Positions 42,678-51,492 of a stretch of 64,000 nucleotides of DNA are shown here, piece after piece. The DNA comes from Hyphomicrobiales bacterium (GTDB lineage Bacteria; Pseudomonadota; Alphaproteobacteria; Rhizobiales; Xanthobacteraceae): assembly GCA_017305665.1 (NCBI GenBank), contig JAFKKH010000023.1, positions 53,492-117,491 on the forward strand, in the 5' to 3' direction. A program made the position numbers and the translations under genes. Numbering within the stretch: position 1 is the first letter of the stretch; every line of letters starts with the position of its first letter. The notes under the pieces are model-generated. The model was not told the DNA's origin. It did no database searches and saw only the letters and a list, made by a program, of their open reading frames with translations.

Positions 42678-43805
42678 CTACCGCTCGATGATGAGGCCGT
42701 TGTCCAATAGCAATTTCCGCCACAGATCCGATGGGCCAAAAGCTCCAGATTTGGAGATGACATCTACACCATGCCATCGTCCACCCTGAATGGTTGATCG
42801 CGGAAGTCCAGGGAACACGCGACCGGTTACCTTCAGGGCGCGCGCTTCCACGGCAAGGCATACCGCCTTCAAGGTTTCGCCTCCCGCAACGATCAACGTC
42901 CCCGGCGGATCGAGATCAGCCGTCAGTCGTTCGAGTTCGCGCGCAATCCGTTTTGCCGCATCGCGACGGTCCAGCCCCCGTGACAGATTAAACGCAACCA
43001 TGGCGATGGCGTCCGCCGCCAGCCGCTTGCGTACAATTTCAGCATTCGAAGCATTGTTGTCGAAAAGCGTCACAACGGCAGGTCCACAAGCCGTGAGTTG
43101 CGCGACCGTCGTGGGGTGATCGGATCCGAACACGCCGAGGACCGGACCGCGCATATGGTGAGACGATGGCGCCTCATTGTCTCTCGCGAGCGCGCTGGCG
43201 AGCCCGCCGCTCCCACACCACAGCACCGGTCCTGGAGCACGTTTGCCGATATCCACAATCCGATCGAGGTCGGCCTCGTTCTCGGCATCGAAAACAGAAA
43301 CGCCGGCATCCGGATCGCCGTTCATCGGCCCCATAGACGCGGTAATTCCTTCACTCTTCAATTGAGCCAGGAGCGTGTTGCCGACACGCGACCAACTGCC
43401 GTCATGGGAACGCGCATATTGTTGACCATTGAACGTGCGGCGTCCCTGATAGGCGAATGCCGGCGCCAAAATGCATGACCGCCAGGGGCCGGATCGCAGG
43501 CACGCGCCCAATTCAGCCGCCCAGAATCCCCTCAGCAAGCTATCGATTTTCTTGTAGGCAAGACTGCCATCCTTCAACAGGGGTACGAGCCGGTCTATGA
43601 TGGCGAGACTTTCGGCCTTGTTGCGCTCTCGTGTCCCGGAGTCGATGGCCACGGATGGCGGAATTTGCGACGGAAGAACGTCGCACGACATAACGTCCAG
43701 CGGACCACAAACGCCGACAAATTCGGCGGAAGTATCAAGCGCGCCGGTGAGATCGTCAGCAAGAAGACGCAGGAACAATGTCACTGGGCTGTTTCCCAAA
43801 ACCAC
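42678..43805 (-). CDS. Four-carbon acid sugar kinase (DUF1537, DtnK/OtnK type)
   Basis: 375 residues, slightly shorter than usual (about 420). LRLLADDLTGALDTSAEF is the N-terminal signature; YKKIDSLLRGFWAAEL and the C-terminal GGETLKAVCLAV region form the substrate and ATP sites. It phosphorylates D-threonate/D-erythronate or similar acids at O4; the product goes to PdxA2. GTG starts at 43805 or 43784 are both possible. Confidence 0.88.
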   Translation of the reverse strand: MVLGNSPVTLFLRLLADDLTGALDTSAEFVGVCGPLDVMSCDVLPSQIPPSVAIDSGTRERNKAESLAIIDRLVPLLKDGSLAYKKIDSLLRGFWAAELGACLRSGPWRSCILAPAFAYQGRRTFNGQQYARSHDGSWSRVGNTLLAQLKSEGITASMGPMNGDPDAGVSVFDAENEADLDRIVDIGKRAPGPVLWCGSGGLASALARDNEAPSSHHMRGPVLGVFGSDHPTTVAQLTACGPAVVTLFDNNASNAEIVRKRLAADAIAMVAFNLSRGLDRRDAAKRIARELERLTADLDPPGTLIVAGGETLKAVCLAVEARALKVTGRVFPGLPRSTIQGGRWHGVDVISKSGAFGPSDLWRKLLLDNGLIIER

Positions 43806-44121
43806 CCCGAACTCATGGGTTGTATCAAGAGTTACATTTCATGCCAAATCCAATTCCGGACTCCAGTCGTTAGGCTCACTGCTCGGCCTGCGGCTTTTTC
43901 GAAGCGACGGCGCAGAGCGATGCAAGACATTTTTATAGATGCTTCTGCCGACGGGGCCGCGCCGGCATCACCGCATGCGGAAGACGAGCGCCGCTGATCG
44001 AAATTCAGCGCTCCGGTCGACGGCGTCGGCCTTGCTGAAATCCGTGATCTTCGTCACTGAATTCAAGCCTCAGTAGCTCAACACTCCCTGACTGTCGTTC
44101 CAACAGTCGGAGGTATCGAAC
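43806..44121. other. Intergenic gap upstream of the kinase and peptide genes
   Basis: A 316-base gap that must hold the promoter of the PdxA2/kinase operon (minus) and that of the peptide gene (plus). A 25-codon frame at 43920-43997 has no ribosome site and is not called. Confidence 0.5.
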
Positions 44122-44325
44122 GTGACGCAAGTCGAACCAACCAGAGTTTTGTCGCTTGAAGAAATCGACGAAGTCGGCGGTGGCGGCGCGGTCCTGGGAA
44201 GCGCCACTTCCAGTCTGGGCGATGAGTACGGCACTGTTCCCTCCGGCGCGGAGAGTCTTCAAAACACCTATGTGGTCACACGACCATTGCCGCCTGCCAT
44301 CAGCGCAACGCTGTTCCACTTGTGA
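44122..44325 (+). CDS. Small GG-leader-like peptide (candidate exported peptide)
   Basis: 67 residues starting at GTG with CGGAGG 9 bases upstream. RVLSLEEIDEVGGGG (residues 8-22) matches the double-glycine leader pattern LS.EEI..V.GG of secreted bacteriocin-type peptides, cleaved after GG by C39-peptidase transporters. The remaining about 45 residues are small, Gly/Ser-rich and weakly hydrophobic (AVLGSATSSLGDEYGTVPSG). No C39 transporter or maturation enzyme is adjacent; the next gene is an outer-membrane efflux factor on the other strand. Function inferred from leader pattern only. Confidence 0.55.
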   Translation: MTQVEPTRVLSLEEIDEVGGGGAVLGSATSSLGDEYGTVPSGAESLQNTYVVTRPLPPAISATLFHL

Positions 44326-44353
44326 TGGTCGCTCACGCTGCGAACGCACGATC

Positions 44354-45895
44354 TTAAAACGATGGGCCGGCGTGTTGCGGATCATCCCGATTCCACCATC
44401 CGCCGCCAAGGGCCTGGAACAGCGCGACCGTATTAGCCAGTTGCGCAGCCTGCGCATCGAGACGCGCGAGAGAGGTCTGCAGATAAGCCTGTTGCGCGGC
44501 GAGCAGAAGCGGCACGCTGATCTGTCCCTGATCGACCTGCTTGCGCAGCAGCGTAATGCTCTGTGACGCAGAACGCTCCGCATCGGTCGCGGCACGGATC
44601 GCGCGCGTGCCCGCCTGGAGAGCCCGCAGCACGTCCGCGACATTCTGGAATGCGGCGAGAACCGTGCTGCGATACAAGGCGAGCGACTGATCGGCCTCTG
44701 CCTCCGCCGCGCGCTGCTTGTTCTCCAGCGCTCCCGCATCGAAAATGGTCTGAGCCGCGTTGCCGGCGATCATCCACAACCCTGCCCCCGGCGCGGCCAG
44801 CTGCGCAAAGCTCGCGGCCGCTGCGCCGACATTGCCGGTCAAGGTGATCTGCGGCAAGCGATTGGCGATCGCCACACCGATCATGGCGTTGCTGGCATGA
44901 AAGTTGGCCTCGGCAGCCTGAATGTCAGGGCGCTGTCTTACGAGGTCCGCCGGCAAGCTGAGAGGCAGGCGGCGCGGCATCCGGAACGAGCCGAGATTGA
45001 ACGTTTCCCCCGGAGCGTCGCTCGACACGCGTCCGGTCAGAAACGACAACAGATGGCGCTGTTGCGCGAGTTGCTTCTCGAGCGGCGGCAGCAGGAGCCT
45101 GGTCTGCGCAACGGCGGTCTCCTGCGCAGCAACGTCCGTCAAGGCGATCTGCCCCTGCTCTTGCTGCCGCTTCAACAGCCTCAAGACCTCGGACTGCAGA
45201 TCGATGACACGACGGGTCGCCGAGATCTGCCCGCGCAGCCGGCCTTCCTCGATCGCCGCGAGTGCGATGTTGCTGGCCAGCGTCAGGTAGACGCCCTCGC
45301 GCTGAAACGCACGCATCTTGGCCTGCGCATCCATGGATTCGACCTGACGGCGAGTTCCGCCCCACACATCGGCGACGTAAGACACGGTGACCTGGCCGGT
45401 ATGCAGGTTGAAGATGTTCGCACCCGACTCAAGGGGCGACGACAGATCGACCGCCACCTGCTGGCGCGAGGAGTTGAAATTGCCCGTCACACTGGGAAAG
45501 AGCGCGCCGCGCTGGGCGAGCGCATTCGCTTGCGCCACCCTGACCGCGGCCTCTGCGGCCGCGAGATCGGTATTGTGCGCGATCCCGTCTGCCACGATGC
45601 GGTTGAGCGCGGGGGAACGGAACAATTCCCACCACTGGGGCGGAATTTCCGCGGTGTGCACAATCGGATGCCCCGGCACGCGATCCCCGGCCCGGTCGGA
45701 CAGATAACGCGAGGTGTCCGGCACCGCCTGAGGCTTGAAGTCAGGCCCGACCGCGCAACCCGCCAGCGCGGACGATGCGACAGCAAAACACGCCACAACG
45801 AAAAATCGGACATGGGCCGCCGGCCCTGATCCGAAATTTATTGAATCGGCTTTCGATCCATTCTGTTGGCTTGACCGCACGAAATGCCCCTTCAT
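44354..45895 (-). CDS. Outer-membrane efflux lipoprotein, NodT/OprM family
   Basis: 513 residues. A signal peptide ending in ASSALAGC is a lipobox (Cys about residue 50). Two repeated outer-membrane efflux domains follow (NALAQRGALFPSVTGNF; RQRPDIQAAEANFHASNAMIGVAIANRLPQITLTGN). It forms the trimeric outer-membrane channel for the RND pump encoded upstream. ATG 45895 is preferred over in-frame upstream starts that lie inside the pump gene. Confidence 0.92.
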   Translation of the reverse strand: MKGHFVRSSQQNGSKADSINFGSGPAAHVRFFVVACFAVASSALAGCAVGPDFKPQAVPDTSRYLSDRAGDRVPGHPIVHTAEIPPQWWELFRSPALNRIVADGIAHNTDLAAAEAAVRVAQANALAQRGALFPSVTGNFNSSRQQVAVDLSSPLESGANIFNLHTGQVTVSYVADVWGGTRRQVESMDAQAKMRAFQREGVYLTLASNIALAAIEEGRLRGQISATRRVIDLQSEVLRLLKRQQEQGQIALTDVAAQETAVAQTRLLLPPLEKQLAQQRHLLSFLTGRVSSDAPGETFNLGSFRMPRRLPLSLPADLVRQRPDIQAAEANFHASNAMIGVAIANRLPQITLTGNVGAAAASFAQLAAPGAGLWMIAGNAAQTIFDAGALENKQRAAEAEADQSLALYRSTVLAAFQNVADVLRALQAGTRAIRAATDAERSASQSITLLRKQVDQGQISVPLLLAAQQAYLQTSLARLDAQAAQLANTVALFQALGGGWWNRDDPQHAGPSF

Positions 45896-45915
45896 GGCCC
45901 ACACGAATCGACGTC

Positions 45916-48900
45916 CTATTCTGCCGGTTCGAACGCCGATTCGAGAGTCGCTGCTGCTGCTTTTCGGTGGGAAAACAGCGCGATCAGAGCCGGAAGCGCA
46001 ACGAGGATCACCAGCGGGGCGACCATCATTCCGCCCACCACCACGACAGCCAGCGGCTTCTGTACCTGCGATCCGATTCCGGTCGACACCGCAGCCGGCA
46101 ACAGGCCGATTCCCGCAATCACGCACGTCATCAGGACCGGGCGCATTTGAGCCTCTCCAGCCCGGATGATCGCATCGACGCGCTGCAGGCCGGACTCAAT
46201 CAACTCGTTGTACTGCGACAGGATCAGAATCCCGTTCATCACCGAAATGCCAAACAGTGCGATGAAACCGATGGCGGCCGAGACACTGAATGGAATGCCC
46301 ATCACGAACAGCCCGAACACACCACCGATTACCGCCATCGGGATGACGCTCAGCGCCAGCAGCATGTCGCGCACGGATGCGAAATTGATCCACAACAGCA
46401 GTCCGATAATCGCAAGACTGAACGGCACCACAATCTGCAACCGCCCGATCGCCTCCTGCAGGTTGCGGAATTCGCCGACCCATTGGAGATGGGTTCCGGC
46501 CGGCAACTGCACTTCCTGCGCGATCCGCTGCTCGGCCTCCTTGATGGTGCTGCCAAGGTCGCGGTCGCGAACGCTGAACTTGATCGGCAGATAACGCTCC
46601 TGCTGTTCCCGATAGATGTATGAAGGGCCGGTCACGAGCCGGATACGCGCGACCTCGCTCAACGGGATCTGCGTAATTCCCTTCGGCCCGGATGCGCCGA
46701 TCGTCAGCTTGCTGATGGCCTCCGCGCTCTGGCGATACTGCGGAGCCAGTCGCACGACGATCGGGAAATGGCGATCGCTACCCGGCTCATAAACGTCGCC
46801 TGCCGATTCGCCACCGACCGCCGTCCGGATCACAGAATTGATGTCACCGGGCGACAGTCCGTAGCGCGCGGCGCGCTCGCGATCGATATCGATCTGTATG
46901 GTCGGCTGACCAAGCGATGCGAACACGCCAAGATCCGTTATGCCCGGAACAGTCGCCAACACCGCCTTGATCTTGTCGGCGGTGTCCGTCAGTTCCTGCA
47001 AATCATTGCCAAAGACCTTGATCGAGTTCTCGCCTTTGACGCCCGACACCTGTTCGGCAACGTTATCCTGCAGATACTGCGAGAAATTGAACTCGACTCC
47101 CGGAAATTCGGCCTCAAGCCGCGCCTGGATTTCCTCCGTCAACTTTTCCTTGTCCAATCCGGGACGCCACTGGCTGATCGGCTTCAGCGGTGTGAAGAAC
47201 TCGACGTTGAAAAAGCCCGCTGCATCCGTTCCGTCGTCGGGGCGGCCATGCTGGCTGACGACCGTCTCCACTTCTGGGAAGCTGCGGATCACCTTGCGCA
47301 TCCGGTTCGCGTAACCATTCCCCTCCTGAAGAGAGATCGTGGCCGGCATGGTCGCGCGTATCCAAAAATTGCCCTCCTCCAGCTTGGGAAGAAACTCCAA
47401 TCCCAGGAAGCGGATCGCGACGCCTGCCAGAATGAACACCGCCAGCGTCACAGTGGCCGTTGTCTTTCGGTTCGCGACAGCAAGCCGCAGAACCGGGCTG
47501 TAGAAGCGATGCAGCGTACGCACCAGCCACGTTTCAGTCTCCTGAACATGCTCCGGCAGCAGAAGCGCGCTGAGCGCGGGGGTGACCGTGAAGGTCGCGA
47601 GCAAGCCTCCCGCGATGGCGTAGGCATAGGTCTTCGCCATCGGGCCAAAGATATGCCCTTCCACGCCGCTCATGGTGAACAGCGGAATGAATCCGGCAAT
47701 GATGATTCCGGTCGCGAACAGGATCGAACGATTGACGCTGGTTGCCGCGATATAAATAGCGTGCAGTTTCCCGCGGAATCCGGACGTGTCGTCATCCGCT
47801 GGCGAAGCCGTCGCGCTGACGTGCCCGAGCTGCCGGAATATTCGCTCGACCATGATCACCGTCGCATCGACGATCAGGCCGAAGTCGATCGCGCCGACGG
47901 ATAGCAGATTGGCGGACTCCCCGCGTAGAACCATGATTCCTATGGCGAAGAACAACGCGAACGGAATCGTCGCGCCCACGATCAATGCGCTGCGCAGATT
48001 GCCGAGGAATAGCCACTGCAGCACGAAGATCAGCAGGATGCCGATCATCATGTTGTGCAAGACGGTATGCGTGGTGATGTCGATAAGATCCTGACGATCG
48101 TAGATACGCTCGATCCGAACACCGGGCGGCAGGATGCCGGAGCTATTGATATGTTCGACCTCGGCCTTCACCCGCTTGATGGTCGGAGTGCTTTGCTGGC
48201 CGCGGCGCATCAGGACGATACCTTCGACGATATCGTCGTCGTTATCCTGACCTGCGATCCCGAGGCGGGGCTGATGACCGACGATCACGTTGGCGACATC
48301 GCGGATCAAGACAGGATTGCCGCCGACCTGCGTCAGCATGGTGTTGTTGATGTCATCGACCGACCGGATGAGGCCGACACCGCGCACGACCGCCGACTGT
48401 GTGCCGAGATTGACGATATTGCCACCGACATTCAGGTTGCTGCTGCGCAGCGTCTGCAGCAACTGCGGCAGCGTCAAGCCATGCGCGATCAGCTTGTCGA
48501 AATCGACCTGCAACTCGAAAGTCTTGGTTTTCCCGCCCCAACCAACGACATCGATAATGCCGGGAACAGCGCGGAAGCGGCGCTGCAGAACCCAATCCTG
48601 AAGCGTCTTCAGGTCGAGGACGCTGTAGCCTGGCGGACCGACCAGTCTGTAGCGATAGATTTCACCGATGGGGCTGACCGGGCTGATGGTGGGCTGGACT
48701 CCGTCCGGCAACCCGGAGAGTTGTCCGAGGCGATTGAGGACCTGCTGAAGCGCCTCGTCATAGCTATAGGCGTAAGTGAACTGCAGCTTGACGTCCGACA
48801 ACCCGTAAAGAGAAATGGTTCTCATCACATGCAGGTTCGGGACGCCGGAGAGCTGCGTCTCGATCGGGATCGTGATGTAGCGCTCGATCTCCTCGGCCGA

Positions 48901-49068
48901 AAGCCCAGCGCTCTGGGTGACCACATCCACCATCGGAGGAACGGGATCGGGATAGGCCTCGATATTCAGGACCCTGAACGCAACGAGCCCGCCGGCCAGC
49001 GTCAGGATGAACACGACCAGCATCAGAACGCGTTGCCTCAATGCGAACGCGACGACCGGATTGATCAT
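45916..49068 (-). CDS. RND efflux pump, heavy-metal (CzcA/CusA) type
   Basis: 1,050 residues, normal for RND pumps with 12 membrane segments. SVGAIDFGLIVDATVIMVE (TM4, about 395-413) has the DFG..VD arrangement of the HME subfamily, and ALRQRVLMLVVFILTLAGG, AYPDPVPPMVDVVTQSAGLS and SAAIGFIALFGISVMNGILILSQ are its usual blocks. Works with the adaptor upstream and the channel downstream. Metal or other substrate cannot be assigned: methionine-cluster residues typical of Cu/Ag CusA were not checked residue by residue. Confidence 0.92.
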   Translation of the reverse strand: MINPVVAFALRQRVLMLVVFILTLAGGLVAFRVLNIEAYPDPVPPMVDVVTQSAGLSAEEIERYITIPIETQLSGVPNLHVMRTISLYGLSDVKLQFTYAYSYDEALQQVLNRLGQLSGLPDGVQPTISPVSPIGEIYRYRLVGPPGYSVLDLKTLQDWVLQRRFRAVPGIIDVVGWGGKTKTFELQVDFDKLIAHGLTLPQLLQTLRSSNLNVGGNIVNLGTQSAVVRGVGLIRSVDDINNTMLTQVGGNPVLIRDVANVIVGHQPRLGIAGQDNDDDIVEGIVLMRRGQQSTPTIKRVKAEVEHINSSGILPPGVRIERIYDRQDLIDITTHTVLHNMMIGILLIFVLQWLFLGNLRSALIVGATIPFALFFAIGIMVLRGESANLLSVGAIDFGLIVDATVIMVERIFRQLGHVSATASPADDDTSGFRGKLHAIYIAATSVNRSILFATGIIIAGFIPLFTMSGVEGHIFGPMAKTYAYAIAGGLLATFTVTPALSALLLPEHVQETETWLVRTLHRFYSPVLRLAVANRKTTATVTLAVFILAGVAIRFLGLEFLPKLEEGNFWIRATMPATISLQEGNGYANRMRKVIRSFPEVETVVSQHGRPDDGTDAAGFFNVEFFTPLKPISQWRPGLDKEKLTEEIQARLEAEFPGVEFNFSQYLQDNVAEQVSGVKGENSIKVFGNDLQELTDTADKIKAVLATVPGITDLGVFASLGQPTIQIDIDRERAARYGLSPGDINSVIRTAVGGESAGDVYEPGSDRHFPIVVRLAPQYRQSAEAISKLTIGASGPKGITQIPLSEVARIRLVTGPSYIYREQQERYLPIKFSVRDRDLGSTIKEAEQRIAQEVQLPAGTHLQWVGEFRNLQEAIGRLQIVVPFSLAIIGLLLWINFASVRDMLLALSVIPMAVIGGVFGLFVMGIPFSVSAAIGFIALFGISVMNGILILSQYNELIESGLQRVDAIIRAGEAQMRPVLMTCVIAGIGLLPAAVSTGIGSQVQKPLAVVVVGGMMVAPLVILVALPALIALFSHRKAAAATLESAFEPAE

Positions 49069-49087
49069 GACGAACTACCAGTATCTG

Positions 49088-50344
49088 TCAGGTTCGATTG
49101 GCAACTGTCATCCGGTCGATGAACAGGCTTCCCCGCGTGACGATCTTCTCGCCCACGTTGAGTCCGCCCAGAACCTGGATCAGCCCGTTGTCCGTTTGTC
49201 CAAGTTTGACCTGGCGCAATTCGACCGATTGATCGTCGCCGACGGCCCAGACGCGCGCGTTGCTGCCTTCATAGATCACCGCCTCAAGAGGCACCGCCGG
49301 CGTTGGCGTCCCCTCGCTGGTGACAATCGTGACGCTCGCGAACATTTCGGGTTTAAGCAAACCGTCCGCGTTATCGATGCTGGCGCGGACCAGAAGCCGC
49401 CGACTGTCCGGATCAATTCCCGGCGCGACATAATCAATCCGCGTTTCGAATGAACGATCCGGCTGGGTCAGCACCTTGAATATCAGACGCTCCCCGATTT
49501 TCACCTTGGCCACATCGGTCTCGCGCACATAGGCCGTGATCCAAACCTTCGAGGTATCTCCGATCAGGAATACCGGATCACCATCGCCTGCCCCGGCGCT
49601 GACATACTGCCCAGGGCCGACCTTGCGCTGCAGAACCGTTCCGGCGAGCGGCGCGTACACCGGAGCGTCCGGCGTGAGTGCGCCTGTTTTCTCGAACGCA
49701 TCGATTTCGGCGTCGGTTTTTCCAACCAGCCGCAACCGATTGCGCGCCGCCTGAAGGGCGATCTCCGCCGAACGGGAATCGTTTTCCGCCGCGGTGAGAT
49801 TGGCCTGGGCTTCCTGCCATTCCCTCTGCGACGCCGCCTTGTCCTTCGCCAGATTCGCCATTCTTCGCTCGACGATCTGGGCAAGATTGACTTGCGAAAC
49901 GGCTTTGTTCCGGGCCGTCAAGGCAACCACGAAATCCTTCTGGGCGTCGACGGAGTCGGCCGCCGCGATCACGAACAGAAGCTGCCCTTTCTTAACCTCG
50001 TCGCCGGGCGCGGCCATCAATTCCGTCACCCGGCCCGCGTAGGGCGGAAAGATGCGGGTGGAGCGGTTCTGATCGATTGCGATCTTGCCTTCGGTACGGA
50101 ATTCGGACCGGAAAGCATGTTGCTCGACGGGCTGCACCGTCACGGTACCCCATTGCAACGCCGTAAGGCGGAGCTTGCCGTCAGCCCGACTAATTTCGCT
50201 ATCCAAAGCAGCATTATGGGCGGCGCGGCCACGATCGACCTTCAAAACGATCGCCGCCGCCGCAACCATGATCAACGCGGTCATCAGGCCGATGACAGTC
50301 CGCCGGATTGCCCACGTTCGCCAGAGCTCCGCCACACGAAGCAT
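49088..50344 (-). CDS. RND periplasmic adaptor (membrane fusion protein)
   Basis: 418 residues with one N-terminal membrane segment (VIGLMTALIMVAAAAIVL) and the adaptor order barrel-sandwich (GRVTELMAAPGDEVKKGQLLFVI), long helical hairpin, second lipoyl half (VYAPLAGTVLQRKVGPGQYV) and beta-barrel (PVFLIGDTSKVWITAYV). ATG 50344 (MLRVAELWRTW) starts just before the anchor. First gene of the efflux operon, 19 bases before the pump. Confidence 0.92.
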   Translation of the reverse strand: MLRVAELWRTWAIRRTVIGLMTALIMVAAAAIVLKVDRGRAAHNAALDSEISRADGKLRLTALQWGTVTVQPVEQHAFRSEFRTEGKIAIDQNRSTRIFPPYAGRVTELMAAPGDEVKKGQLLFVIAAADSVDAQKDFVVALTARNKAVSQVNLAQIVERRMANLAKDKAASQREWQEAQANLTAAENDSRSAEIALQAARNRLRLVGKTDAEIDAFEKTGALTPDAPVYAPLAGTVLQRKVGPGQYVSAGAGDGDPVFLIGDTSKVWITAYVRETDVAKVKIGERLIFKVLTQPDRSFETRIDYVAPGIDPDSRRLLVRASIDNADGLLKPEMFASVTIVTSEGTPTPAVPLEAVIYEGSNARVWAVGDDQSVELRQVKLGQTDNGLIQVLGGLNVGEKIVTRGSLFIDRMTVANRT

Positions 50345-50511
50345 TATTCGTATCTCCACTTCCGGTGTCCTGCCAGATGTCCCGAGGCGTTCCGCTTCGT
50401 CAGGACTCGATGTGTTTGCGCGAACTCGAGATTCTTCCGGCTCAAGCAATGTCCGGACGAAAGCGATGAAAACTCGATCCGATGCAGCGCCATCTGCTAT
50501 AGGAATTGCAT

Positions 50512-50563
50512 CTTACGGCAGCCTTACAGCGATCTTCACGATGCGACCTTACACACAGCTTAC
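50512..50563. promoter_or_regulatory. Two pairs of CTTAC direct half-sites
   Basis: CTTAC occurs at 50512, 50523, 50548 and 50559. Within each pair the spacing is 11 bases and the pairs are 25 bases apart. Eleven-base direct repeats are typical of OmpR/PmrA/QseB-class response regulators, and the site lies between the efflux operon and the response-regulator gene. Confidence 0.6.
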
Positions 50564-50655
50564 AATCAGAGCCTCCGCGAAGCCGCAATGACGCCGGCAT
50601 CCCGCCGCCTACTGCGAGCCACGTTGAGAAGTGAACCCAAGGGATCACCGCACCC

Positions 50656-51330
50656 ATGAGAGTCCTGATTGTCGAGGATAGCGAAGAACTGGGTGACCTT
50701 CTGGCGAAGGGGTTACGGACGGCCGGCTATGAGAGCGACCTTTTGACCAATGTCTCCGACGCATCGAGCGCGCTGGGAACCACCCGCTACGCAGCATTGA
50801 TTCTGGATCTCGGTCTGCCCGATGGTGATGGGCTTTCGATCCTGCGCGAACTGCGACACCGCAAGGACCCCATCCCGATTCTCGTGCTCACTGCGCGTGG
50901 AGGCGTCGAGGATCGGGTTAGCGGACTCCGGAGCGGGGCCGACGACTATCTCGTCAAGCCTTTTGCCTTTGACGAACTGATGGCGCGACTCGAGGCGCTG
51001 CTCAGGCGCCCGGGGCAGATGCTCGGGAGTACATTGCGGCTCTCGAACGTGACTTTCGACACCGATGGCCGACAGGTGTTTGTGGACATGAAGCCTCAAA
51101 ATCTTTCGGCTCGGGAGATCGCAGTCCTCGAACTGCTGTTGCGCCGCAAGGGCAGCGTCGTGTCCAAAAAACTTCTCGAAGATCAGATCTTCGGCCTGAC
51201 TGGAGATGTCGCCTCCAACGCCGTCGAGGTTTATGTGCATCGCCTGCGCAAGCAACTTCTGGATATCGGCGCGGAGGTGAGGATCACCACCATCCGAGGA
51301 GTTGGTTATGTGATGATGGAAAGCGACTAG
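50656..51330 (+). CDS. OmpR-family response regulator
   Basis: 224 residues. Receiver domain MRVLIVEDSEELG (acidic pair), ALILDLGLPDGDG (phospho-Asp about 51), TARGG and YLVKPFAFDEL (Lys about 101); C-terminal winged helix LSAREIAVLELLLRRKGSVVSKKLLEDQIFG. Closest in style to QseB/PmrA/TctD. Divergent from the RND operon, which it probably controls. Its stop codon TAG lies in the edge of palindromic repeat copy B. Confidence 0.93.
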   Translation: MRVLIVEDSEELGDLLAKGLRTAGYESDLLTNVSDASSALGTTRYAALILDLGLPDGDGLSILRELRHRKDPIPILVLTARGGVEDRVSGLRSGADDYLVKPFAFDELMARLEALLRRPGQMLGSTLRLSNVTFDTDGRQVFVDMKPQNLSAREIAVLELLLRRKGSVVSKKLLEDQIFGLTGDVASNAVEVYVHRLRKQLLDIGAEVRITTIRGVGYVMMESD

Positions 51331-51492
51331 CGTGGTGGTTCAGAAGTCCGCTTCATTATTGCTGCAAACTCTGCAAGCCAACTTCTGAACCTAAACCACA
51401 CTAGAATTATAGGGTTGCTAGTGTCCTTGCGAATCCGAAGTTCGCAATGGAAGCGCTGCAAATCGGGCAAACTTCGGATTCGGGGACACTAG
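51327..51492. repeat. Double-palindrome intergenic element, copy B, splitting a two-component operon
   Basis: Runs from CTAG (sharing the regulator's stop codon) to CTAG directly before the kinase GTG. Hairpin 1 pairs GTGGTGGTTCAGAAG with CTTCTGAAC and AACCACAC; hairpin 2 pairs GTGTCC and CGAATCCGAAGTTCGC with the inverse AACTTCGGATTCG and GGACAC. Same architecture as 21241-21408. Confidence 0.85.

Noticed and set aside
43920-43997. 25-codon frame starting MQDIFIDASADG
   Set aside because: No ribosome site and no context beyond its ATG.
45916-49068. Multidrug (AcrB-type) assignment for the RND pump
   Set aside because: The TM4 DFG..VD pattern and overall motifs favour the heavy-metal subfamily; substrate left open.
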